A program made the position numbers and the translations under genes. From the NCBI RefSeq assembly GCF_002803845.1, contig NZ_CP024985.1, forward strand, positions 1,488,001-1,552,000: 64,000 bases of DNA, in the 5' to 3' direction. Source of the DNA: Streptomyces lavendulae subsp. lavendulae. GTDB lineage: Bacteria; Actinomycetota; Actinomycetes; Streptomycetales; Streptomycetaceae. Shown piece by piece: positions 1 through 11,133 of this stretch; position 1 is the first letter of the stretch, and every line of letters begins with the position of its first letter. A model generated the notes under the pieces. That model was not told where the DNA came from and did no database searches. It saw only the letters and a program-made list of their open reading frames with translations.

Positions 1-3522
<3,522 letters not shown>

Positions 3523-4375
3523 AGCCGGCGCTGTCGTACAGCCGCATCGCGACCTCGTTGCCGCCGAAGACGTTGAGCATCATCGCCTCGTCGCCGCCCT
3601 GCCGGGTGGCCCACTCGCCGACGGCCATCGCGGCCCGGCCGTAACCCCGGCCGCGGTGCTCCTCGTGGACCTCCAGCGAGAAGCCGAAGGTCACGCCCGG
3701 CAGGAAACCGTGGTTCACCCAGCCGGTGCCGATCACCTGCCCCTCGGCCTCCATCGCGTAGAAGGCCTGATCAGGGGTCCGGTACCCCTGCGGGAGGTAG
3801 CGGGCGAAGTCCTCGTCGGACTTCGCCTTCGCCTGTTCCGGGCTCAGCGCGCCGGACCGGACGATGTCCGCGACGTACGCGGCCTGCTCCTTGGCCAACC
3901 AGCCCGGGTACTCCTCCTCGGTGAGCCGGCGGACCGTCAGGCCCGCCGGCAGCTGCGGCCGCTCGGCCGCGGCGCGGATCATGTTCCGCCCCCGCAGGGG
4001 GTAGTCAGCGAAGGCTCCCGGGCCGCCCGTGAGGCGCACCTCCACCCGCTCCGCGCCGCGCTCGGCGCACCACCGCTCGGCCCACGGCCGCCCCCGCACC
4101 GCCGTCAGGTCGTGGATCCGGCCGAAGGCGGCCCCCGTTCCCCCGCCGTCCCCGTCCCCGTCCCCGTCGCCGCCGGCCAGCTCGACCGCGATCCAGCCGG
4201 TGCCGTCCGTGGCCACGGTCCAGTCCTCGATCCCCCGCACCGCCCGCTCCCGCAGGGCCCCGGCCAGTGGCTCCGAGCATCCTGCGGCCCGGTAGGCGGC
4301 CAGCACCCGGGCCTCGAAATCGGCACGCCACACGTCCCGGTCAGGGACGATCTCTATCCCGTTCATGCGGACACC

Positions 4376-7300
4376 CTACTCACGGGGGCGGCACAGGCGG
4401 ACCGTGACGATCTGGAACGGGCGCAGGGTGAGGACGGTGGTCCCGTCGGCGGCCGGTGCGGCCACCGCCGTGCCGTCCAGGGGGCGTTCGAGGAGGTCGC
4501 TCTCGACCGCCGCCGTGATCGGGAAGGCCGGTGTGAGGGCGGCGGTGGCGCGGCCGCCCCGGGATTCGTAGAGGCGGACGATCACGTCGCCGCTGCGGTC
4601 CTCGGCCAGCTTGACCGCCTCGACGACCACCGCGTCCTCGTCCACCGCGATCAACGGGGCGACCGGGCCCGCGCCGGGGACCACCCGCTCCGGCAGGTTC
4701 AGCGCGTGCCCCTCGCGCACCGCGTCCTCGATCCGCGCGCCCGGCGCCAGCGAGAAGCGCAGGGTGTGGACGCCCTGATCGGTCTCCGGGTCCGGATAGC
4801 GCGGGGCCCGCAGGAGGGAGAGGCGGACCGTGGTCGTCTGCCCGCCGTCCGGCCGCACGTCGCGCGTCACGTCATGGCCGTACGTGGAGTCGTTGAGGAC
4901 GGCGGCGCCCCATCCCGGCTCCGCCACGTGGATCCACCGGTGCGCGCAGATCTCGAACTTGGCCGCCTCCCAGGAGGTGTTGGTGTGGGTGGCCCGGTAC
5001 ACGTGCCCGAACTGGGTCTCGGAGGCGTACCGTTCGGCCTTCACGTCCAGCGGGAAGGCGGCCTTCAGGAACTTCTCCGTCTCGTGCCAGTCCACCTCCG
5101 TCACCATGTCCACCGTCCTGGCCCCGGCCCGCAGGGTGATCGACTGGACCACCGACGAACGGCCGAAGGACCGGCCGACGCGGATCGTCACCGCGTCCGG
5201 TCCGGTCTCCACCAGCGGCGGCGCGTCCACCTCCACGAGGTCGGTGACGTTGTTGCGGTAGAAGGCGTCGATGTCCCACGCGTCCCACATGTTCGGGAAG
5301 TCGGGGTGGATCTGGAGCAGGTTCGCGGCCCGTCCCGGGGCCACCGTCTCGCGGTCCGCCTCCAGGTCGTACGCGGACACGATCAGTCCGCGGCCGTCGA
5401 TCCCGACCAGCAGCCGCCCGTTGTCCAGGACGTGCCCGCCACCGGGCCGCTCCCGCACGGCGACCGGCCGCCCGGGCGCCACCGGCACGCCCGCGCCGCC
5501 CGCCGGGACGCCGCGCCGGGTGTGCGGGGCGCAGTTGAAGACCAGCTCGGCGGTGCCGTCCCCGGCCAGGGCCAGCTGCGCGGCCAGGACGATCGCGCGC
5601 AGTTCCTCGCGCACCTGCGCGTACGTCGCGCGCGCCTCCCGGTGCACCCAGGCGATGGAGGAGCCGGGCAGGATGTCGTGGAACTGGTGGAGCAGGACGG
5701 TCTTCCAGAGGCGTTCCAGGTCCTCGTACGGGTAGCCGAAGCCGGGCACCCGCACGGCGGCCGTGGCCGCCCACAGCTCGGCCTCGCGCAGCAGGGATTC
5801 GCTGTGCCGGTTGCCCTGCTTGGTCTTGGCCTGGGAGGTGTACGTGCCTCGGTGCAGCTCCAGGTACAGCTCGCCGGCCCAGACCGGCGCGTCCGCGTAC
5901 TCGGCGTGGGCCTTCTCGAAGAAGGCGTCGGGGCGTTCGATCTCCACGCGCGGGGAGCCTTCGAGGTCGCGCTGGCGGCGGGCCCGGGCCAGGTGCTCGC
6001 GGGTGGGGCCGCCGCCGCCGTCGCCCCAGCCGAAGGGGGCGAGCGAGCGCGAACCCCGGCCCTTCTCGCGGTAGTTGCGGGCGGCGTGCGCGAGCTGGGC
6101 GCCGCCGAGGTCGCTGTTGTAGGTGTCGACGGGCGGGAAGTGGGTGAAGACGCGGGTGCCGTCGATGCCCTCCCACCAGAAGGTGTGGTGGGGGAAGGCG
6201 TTGACCTGCGACCAGGAGATCTTCTGGGTCAGGAACCAGCGGGAGCCGGAGAGTTTGACGATCTGCGGCAGGGCGGCGGTGTAGCCGAAGGAGTCGGGCA
6301 GCCAGACGTTGCGCGTCTCGATGCCGAACTCGTCGAGGAAGAACTTCTTGCCGTAGAGGAACTGGCGGGCCATCGCCTCGCCGCCGACCATGTTGGTGTC
6401 GGACTCCACCCACATGCCGCCGACCGGTACGAACTGCCCGTCCGCGATCTTCTTCTTGACCCGTTCGAAGAGCTCGGGCCGATGGGTCTTGATCCAGTCG
6501 AGCTGCTGGGCCTGCGACATGGCGAAGACGAACTCGGGGTGCTCGTCCATCAGGGCGACCATGTTGGACGCGGTCCGCGACACCTTGCGCACCGTTTCGC
6601 GCAGCGGCCACAGCCAGGCCGAGTCGATGTGGGCGTGGCCGACCGCGCTGATCCGGTGCGCGGAGGCGTTCGCGGGGGCGGCGAGCACCGCGGTGAGGCG
6701 GGAGCGGGCGGCGGCGGCCGTGCCGGGGACGTCGTCGAGGTCCACCGCGTCCAGTGCGGAGTCGACGGCCCGCAGGATCGCGTAACGGCGGGCGTCGGAC
6801 CCGTCGAGCTGGGTCATCAGGTCGTACAGGACTTCGAGGTCCTGGACGAGTTCCCACACCTCGGTCTCGAAGACGGCGAGGTCCATCCGGGCGATCCGGT
6901 ACAGGGGCCGCTCGCCGCTGGTGAGCCGGTCGCCCTCGTACGTGGGGGCGTGGTCGACGAGGACCGGGTTGGAGGCGGCCTCGACGTACCACTCGACGCG
7001 TTCGCCGCCGGCCGCAGCGTCGGCCACCCGCACCCAGTCGTTGTAGGGGTTGAGCGCCTTGACCTCGCTCCCGTCGGCGCGGTGGACCAGCCCCTCGCAC
7101 TGGAAGCCCGGCATCATGCGGTCGAAGCCGAGGTCGAGGACGGCCTCGACCGTACGGCCCGCCCAGTCGGCCGGTACGGAGCCGGTGACCCTGAACCAGG
7201 TGGTGCCCCAGGCCGGGCCCCAGGCGTCGCCCGCCTCGCAGGGCCGGTAGGGGGCGGCCAGGGCCTCGGCGACGGGGACGGGCTCGCCCGGGGCCTCCCA

Positions 7301-7405
7301 GCGCTCGACGGTCAGCGGGACCGGGCGGGTGCGGACGGCGGGCTTGACGCGTTCGTGCAGGACCCGGCGGAGGCGGTGTTCGGTGATGTTGCGGTCGTCG
7401 TGCAT
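4376..7405 (-). CDS. GH38 alpha-mannosidase
   Basis: A protein of 1009 residues, the usual length for bacterial glycoside hydrolase family 38. The zinc-binding and catalytic motif GHAHIDSAWLWPLRET lies near residue 257 and the nucleophile-containing LPDSFGYTAALPQI near residue 370. Another family block, GGMWVESDTNMVGGEA, precedes it. The C-terminal half is the beta-rich domain of the family. No signal peptide is visible, so the enzyme should act in the cytoplasm on mannosides imported by the ABC transporter encoded just upstream. Start ATG at 7405 has GGGAG nine bases ahead. A 93-base gap with short tandem repeats separates it from the second permease gene, with no clear terminator, so co-transcription is likely. 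Confidence 0.93.
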   Translation of the reverse strand: MHDDRNITEHRLRRVLHERVKPAVRTRPVPLTVERWEAPGEPVPVAEALAAPYRPCEAGDAWGPAWGTTWFRVTGSVPADWAGRTVEAVLDLGFDRMMPGFQCEGLVHRADGSEVKALNPYNDWVRVADAAAGGERVEWYVEAASNPVLVDHAPTYEGDRLTSGERPLYRIARMDLAVFETEVWELVQDLEVLYDLMTQLDGSDARRYAILRAVDSALDAVDLDDVPGTAAAARSRLTAVLAAPANASAHRISAVGHAHIDSAWLWPLRETVRKVSRTASNMVALMDEHPEFVFAMSQAQQLDWIKTHRPELFERVKKKIADGQFVPVGGMWVESDTNMVGGEAMARQFLYGKKFFLDEFGIETRNVWLPDSFGYTAALPQIVKLSGSRWFLTQKISWSQVNAFPHHTFWWEGIDGTRVFTHFPPVDTYNSDLGGAQLAHAARNYREKGRGSRSLAPFGWGDGGGGPTREHLARARRQRDLEGSPRVEIERPDAFFEKAHAEYADAPVWAGELYLELHRGTYTSQAKTKQGNRHSESLLREAELWAATAAVRVPGFGYPYEDLERLWKTVLLHQFHDILPGSSIAWVHREARATYAQVREELRAIVLAAQLALAGDGTAELVFNCAPHTRRGVPAGGAGVPVAPGRPVAVRERPGGGHVLDNGRLLVGIDGRGLIVSAYDLEADRETVAPGRAANLLQIHPDFPNMWDAWDIDAFYRNNVTDLVEVDAPPLVETGPDAVTIRVGRSFGRSSVVQSITLRAGARTVDMVTEVDWHETEKFLKAAFPLDVKAERYASETQFGHVYRATHTNTSWEAAKFEICAHRWIHVAEPGWGAAVLNDSTYGHDVTRDVRPDGGQTTTVRLSLLRAPRYPDPETDQGVHTLRFSLAPGARIEDAVREGHALNLPERVVPGAGPVAPLIAVDEDAVVVEAVKLAEDRSGDVIVRLYESRGGRATAALTPAFPITAAVESDLLERPLDGTAVAAPAADGTTVLTLRPFQIVTVRLCRPRE

Positions 7406-7431
7406 GACGGCGGCTCCCGTGGACGGAGGGT

Positions 7432-7498
<67 letters not shown>

Positions 7499-7500
<2 letters not shown>

Positions 7501-8350
7501 AGATCTTGACCGCTCCCTCGCCCACCCCCTTGAAGAAGAAACGCTGGAGGGCGAAGAAGAGCAGCACCATCGGCAGGAACGCGGCCATCGCCCCGGCCGC
7601 GATGATCCTCTGGTCGCTGGTGGTCGTGGCACCGGCGAGGGTCTTCAGGCCGAGCTGGAGGGTGTAGTGCTCGCTGTCGGTGAGGACCAGCAGCGGCCAG
7701 AGGAAGTCGTCCCAGGCGCCCATGAAGCTGGTGAGGCAGACGACGGCGAGGGCCCCCTTGGCCGCCGGGAGGAAGACCCGGGTGAAGCGGGCCCACTCGC
7801 CCGCCCCGTCCAGGACCGCGGCTTCCTCGATCTCCCTGGGGACGGCCAGGAAGGCCGCGCGCATGATCATGATGTTGAGGACCGAGACCGCTCCGGGCAG
7901 CCAGACCCCGATCAGGGTGTCGACCAGGCCCATCTCGCGGACCGTGAGGAACATCGAGATCATCACGGACTCGAAGGGGAACATCAGGGTGGCCACGAGG
8001 AGGGTGAAGACCGTCCTGCGGCCCTTCCACCCGGCCCGCGAGAGGGCGTAGCCGCCCATCGCCGCGAAGAGCATGTTCGAGGTGACCGCGAGGAGCGCCA
8101 CCGTGAGGGTGTTGCCCACGTACTGCAGCAGCGGGAAGGACTCGGCGACGCGGAGGTAGTTGTCGAGGGTGGGCCGGGAGGGCAGCACTCCGTCGTAGAC
8201 GTTCTCGGTGCGGCCCCGGAGCGAGGTCAGGAACTGCCAGACGATCGGCCCGAGGACGACCCCGAGCATCAGCAGCAGCGTGGCGTACCGGGCGGCGAGC
8301 CCGAGCAGCCGGCGCCGGCGGGCCTCCCGGGAGGGGGCGGGCGCGCTCAC
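7499..8350 (-). CDS. carbohydrate ABC transporter permease, MalG type
   Basis: A protein of 283 residues with about six hydrophobic segments. The cytoplasmic EAA loop EEAAVLDGAGEWARFTRVFLP is near residue 190 and would contact an ATPase subunit. No ATPase gene is present in the operon, so a shared MsiK-like ATPase encoded elsewhere is likely, as is usual for Streptomyces sugar importers. I set the start at the GTG at 8350, because it overlaps the stop of the upstream permease in a GTGA arrangement and fits the usual length. It belongs to the operon running from the binding protein at 10646 to the acetyltransferase at 3485. Confidence 0.92.
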
Positions 8351-9318
8351 TCCTCGTCCCCCTTCGACAGGCGGCGTCCCAGCAGGCTGAAGACCAGGGT
8401 CAGCAGGAACAGCAGGATCGAGAGGGCGCAGGCGTAGCCGGTCTCCCCGGAGAAGCCGAGACCGACCTGCCGGATGAGGAACGGCAGGGTGCGGGAGCCG
8501 CCGCCGGGGCCGCCGCTCTCGCCGCCCAGGATGTAGATCTCGGTGAAGACGCGCAGGGCCGAGATGGCGGAGAGGGTGCCGACCAGCAGCATCATCGGCT
8601 TCACCTGCGGGACGGTGATGCTGAAGAAGCGGCGTACGGGACCGGCACCGTCGAGGGCGGCCGCCTCGTGGAGCGCTTCGGGGACGTTCCCCAGGGCGGC
8701 CAGGTAGAACACCATGTAGTAGCCGAGGCCCTTCCACACGGTCACGATCATCGCGGAGACCAGCAGCATGGTGCTGTCGGTGAGGAAGGGGACCGGTCCG
8801 GAGATCACGCCGATCCGCTCGAAGACCGTGTTGACCAGCCCGTCGCTGCGCAGCACCCACTGCCAGATCAGGCCGACGACGACGGCCGAGGCGATCACCG
8901 GGGTGTAGAAGGCGGAGCGGAAGAAGCCGATGCCGGGGACCTCGGTGCGGACGAGGACCGCGAGGGCCAGCGGCAGCAGGACCAGGCAGGGCACGACGAC
9001 GGCCAGGTAGAGCACGCTGTTGCCGGTGGCCATCCAGAAGTCGGGGTCGGCGAGGGCGCGGGCGTAGTTGTCGAAGCCGACGAAGGAGCCGCCGCGCAGG
9101 ATCTGCGCGTCGGTGAAGGAGAGGACGACAGTGTTGACGAAGGGCCAGAGGCTGAACAGGACCACCATCAGCAGCCCGGGGGCGAGGAACAGGTAGGGGG
9201 TCCACCACCTGCGGTGGGGCAGCCCCGTGTCGGCCCCCGTGGCCCGGTCGGCCGCGGGCGGGCGTCCGTCCCCGCGGGCGCCGCCGCGGGCCTCGGCCCG
9301 GGCCGGGGTCAGGGTCAC
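8347..9318 (-). CDS. carbohydrate ABC transporter permease, MalF type
   Basis: A protein of 323 residues. A 35-residue polar N-terminal tail is followed by a first membrane segment beginning WWTPYLFLAPGLLMVVLF and about five more. The EAA loop EALHEAAALDGAGPVRRFF sits near residue 215. It forms the membrane channel with the MalG-type partner encoded immediately downstream. Its start overlaps the end of the binding-protein gene by four bases and its end overlaps the next permease by four, which points to coupled translation. The imported sugar is inferred to be a mannose-containing oligosaccharide, because the operon also encodes a GH38 alpha-mannosidase. Confidence 0.92.
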   Translation of the reverse strand: MTLTPARAEARGGARGDGRPPAADRATGADTGLPHRRWWTPYLFLAPGLLMVVLFSLWPFVNTVVLSFTDAQILRGGSFVGFDNYARALADPDFWMATGNSVLYLAVVVPCLVLLPLALAVLVRTEVPGIGFFRSAFYTPVIASAVVVGLIWQWVLRSDGLVNTVFERIGVISGPVPFLTDSTMLLVSAMIVTVWKGLGYYMVFYLAALGNVPEALHEAAALDGAGPVRRFFSITVPQVKPMMLLVGTLSAISALRVFTEIYILGGESGGPGGGSRTLPFLIRQVGLGFSGETGYACALSILLFLLTLVFSLLGRRLSKGDEE

Positions 9319-10646
9319 TTCCGCACCGCCGCGGCCAGCAGCCGGTTGGCCTCCTCCTGGGCCTTGCGCACCGCCGTCCGGGGGTCCTCGTCACCCTTGA
9401 CGGCCTTCTGCATCTCGCGCGCCACCGCGTCGCCGACCTGGCTGGTCCACTCGACGGGCGTGTTGGCGTCCAGGTCCGCGGTGGCGAGTTGCCCGGCGCC
9501 GATCGCGCGGGCGAGGGTCTCGGCGTCCTTGCCGTCGCCCCGGTCGGAGAAGTACGGGTCGGCCAGGCCCTTGGCGTTGGAGGGGTAGATGGTGGCCTTC
9601 TTGGAGAACTCCACCTGGTTGGGGCCGTTGGTCACCCACTTGGCGAACTCGGCGGCGGCGTCCGGGTGGCGGGTGTCCTTCCTGATGCCGAGGGACTGGG
9701 CGTAGATGCCGATGTGGCCGAGGGTGCCGGTGACCGCGCCCGCGACGCGGGTCTGCGCGTAGACCTGGGGGGCGTTCAGCCTGATGTCCTTGACGAAGCC
9801 CGGGGAGCCGGGGCCGAAGACCAGCTTGCCGCCGCCGTAGAGCTGGTTGATGTCGTCGGCCTTCAGGAGGGACTCCTTGGGCATGGCGCCCTTGGCGTAG
9901 AGGTCCTTCATCCGCTCCGCCCACGCGACGGCCTTGTCGGTGTCGAAGGTGAAGCGGTCCCGCGAGGCGTTCAGGAGCGGGACGCCCATCTTCTGCCAGT
10001 CCCCGGGCAGCCGGCCCTTGGGGTCGGCCATGAAGGCGGAGTACCGGCCGCCCGAGCGGGCGGCGATCTGCTCGGCGTAGTCGAAGAACTGCTCGACGGT
10101 GGTGGGGGGCTTGTCCGCGTCGAGGCCGGCCTGGCGGAAGAGGTCCTGGTTGTAGGTGAGGATCTCGGGGGTCACGTACCAGGGGTAGGCGTACACGCCG
10201 TCGCCCTTGCCCGGGAGTCTGAACTGCTCCCAGGCGCCGGGGACGTAGTCCTTGGCGACGGCCGCGTCGAGCGTGGCGACGTCGGCGAGCATGCCGCGGT
10301 CGCCGAGCAGCTGGAAGGAGTCGGTGGAGAGGTTGACCACGTCGGGGAGGGCCCCGGCCTGGGCGTCGGCGACGAGCTTCTCGTTGTAGCCGTCGCCCGG
10401 GACGTCCTCCCACTTCACCTTGACGTCCGGGTACTTGCGCTCGAAGGAGTCGATGACCCCCTGGACGTATCCGGTGTACACCGGCTTGAGCTGGAGGGTA
10501 CGGAAGGTGATCTCCCCGGCCACCCTGCCGGTCTTCTCCGCCTCCTTGGTGTCCCCCGCGCCGCCGAGGCCGCAGGCGGAGAGGGAGAGGAGGGATCCGG
10601 CCACCAGCGTGGCGAGGGCCGTACGGGTCAGCTGTGAACGAGTCAT
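9315..10646 (-). CDS. sugar ABC transporter substrate-binding lipoprotein
   Basis: A protein of 443 residues with a lipoprotein signal peptide: positive start MTRSQLTR, hydrophobic core, and lipobox LSAC with Cys25 as the predicted acylated residue. The rest is an extracellular solute-binding protein of the maltose-binding (family 1) type, anchored outside the membrane and delivering substrate to the two permeases encoded next. Start ATG 10646 has GGAAGG eight bases upstream; a longer in-frame extension upstream reads through the promoter and is rejected. It is the first gene of the mannoside operon, and the 412-base gap upstream contains two matching operator-like sites. Confidence 0.93.
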   Translation of the reverse strand: MTRSQLTRTALATLVAGSLLSLSACGLGGAGDTKEAEKTGRVAGEITFRTLQLKPVYTGYVQGVIDSFERKYPDVKVKWEDVPGDGYNEKLVADAQAGALPDVVNLSTDSFQLLGDRGMLADVATLDAAVAKDYVPGAWEQFRLPGKGDGVYAYPWYVTPEILTYNQDLFRQAGLDADKPPTTVEQFFDYAEQIAARSGGRYSAFMADPKGRLPGDWQKMGVPLLNASRDRFTFDTDKAVAWAERMKDLYAKGAMPKESLLKADDINQLYGGGKLVFGPGSPGFVKDIRLNAPQVYAQTRVAGAVTGTLGHIGIYAQSLGIRKDTRHPDAAAEFAKWVTNGPNQVEFSKKATIYPSNAKGLADPYFSDRGDGKDAETLARAIGAGQLATADLDANTPVEWTSQVGDAVAREMQKAVKGDEDPRTAVRKAQEEANRLLAAAVRK

Positions 10647-10697
10647 CGTCGCCGCCTTCCGGGGGAGTTCCGGCCTCGCTGCCGGAACGCTCCGCCC

Positions 10698-10726
10698 ACG
10701 CTGTCCGGAAACCGAGACCCCGTCAA
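10698..10726 (-). promoter_or_regulatory. candidate promoter of the mannoside transport operon
   Basis: On the reverse strand TTGACG (10721-10726) and CAGCGT (10698-10703) lie 17 bases apart, giving a leader of about 45 bases to the ATG at 10646. The -35 box is good and the -10 box is weak, so activation or a different true promoter is possible. Confidence 0.35.
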
Positions 10727-10825
10727 CGAGCCCGAAAGCCCGCTGGCCGACGGCACATACGTCCCGAAACGAGACGGGTGACCTCGCCGGCTCCTTCAGT
10801 CCTTCACCGGGCACGGCATCGACCT

Positions 10826-10845
10826 GGACTGATGCGCTTTAGTCC
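10826..10845. promoter_or_regulatory. operator-like palindrome, copy 1
   Basis: GGACTGATGCGCTTTAGTCC reads as the palindrome GGACT-n-A-n-GCGC-n-T-n-AGTCC, matching its own complement at 16 of 20 positions with a central CG. That is the symmetry expected for LacI- or ROK-type sugar repressors. It lies about 100 bases upstream of the candidate promoter of the mannoside operon. Confidence 0.6.
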
Positions 10846-10933
10846 AAAGGGCTCCGACGAACACCTGCCTTCGGTAACGAAAATGATGGGGCGTCAATGT
10901 TTGACTTCTTATCGATGGTTGTCCCAGGCCGGT

Positions 10934-10947
10934 ACTAATGCGCTTTA
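10934..10947. promoter_or_regulatory. operator-like site, copy 2
   Basis: ACTAATGCGCTTTA repeats the core of the site at 10828-10841 with one change, in the same orientation and 106 bases away (about ten helical turns). Two helically phased copies suggest a looping repressor that controls the mannoside operon, or one that also acts toward the tRNA-like locus on the other side. Confidence 0.55.
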
Positions 10948-11016
10948 TCCCCGGGCTCCCGAAACCGCTTTACCCGCCGGTACGGCCCGTCCGCCCGGCA
11001 CCCCGTACAAAACACC

Positions 11017-11045
11017 TTGTGCGGAGCCCGGCCGCCGCCTAGGTT
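11017..11045 (+). promoter_or_regulatory. HrdB-type promoter for the tRNA-like RNA
   Basis: TTGTGC (11017-11022) and TAGGTT (11040-11045) are separated by exactly 17 bases. TAGGTT is a standard Streptomyces -10 sequence. Transcription should begin near 11052, about seven bases before the 5' end of the cloverleaf, so the primary transcript would begin almost at the tRNA-like fold. Confidence 0.6.
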
Positions 11046-11060
11046 CGTGGCCGAACCACG
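11042..11060 (+). promoter_or_regulatory. two competing small hairpins before the tRNA-like RNA
   Basis: GGTTCG-TGGC-CGAACC (11042-11057) can form a six-pair stem. Alternatively CGTGG (11046-11050) can pair with CCACG (11056-11060), which would take the first two bases of the tRNA-like acceptor stem. The two folds exclude each other. If transcription starts near 11052 neither forms in RNA, and the symmetry would instead be a protein site. Confidence 0.35.
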
Positions 11061-11133
11061 GCGTGTAGCTCAGCAGCAGAGCACCGGGCTTGCTTCCCGG
11101 AGGGCGCAGGGGCAGGACCTGCCACGCCGGCCA
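11059..11133 (+). ncRNA. tRNA-like RNA, full cloverleaf with UGC anticodon and encoded CCA, atypical D and T loops
   Basis: The segment folds as a complete cloverleaf: a 7-pair acceptor CGGCGTG/CACGCCG (11059-11065 with 11123-11129), TA, a 4-pair D stem GCTC/GAGC, a 5-pair anticodon stem CCGGG/CCCGG with loop CTTGCTT (anticodon TGC, alanine-type), a 5-base variable region, a 5-pair T stem GCAGG/CCTGC, discriminator G and CCA (11131-11133). It departs from real tRNAs in places that matter. The T loop is GGCAGGA instead of TTCRANN, the D loop AGCAGCA lacks the GG pair, position 37 is T rather than a purine, and pair 3-70 is G:C rather than the G:U that marks alanine tRNA. The elbow contacts of a normal tRNA could not form. 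It is therefore tRNA-like and probably not a decoder, or it is a decayed tRNA. The A of CCA is the A of the next gene's ATG. Confidence 0.7.

Noticed and set aside
10869..10929. Promoters from TTGAC-like strings at 10892-10906
   Set aside because: On neither strand is a TANNNT box found 16-18 bases away.
11059..11133. Calling the cloverleaf an ordinary alanine tRNA
   Set aside because: The T loop is GGCAGGA, the D loop has no GG, position 37 is a pyrimidine and the 3-70 pair is G:C. A functional tRNA with all these changes is very unlikely.
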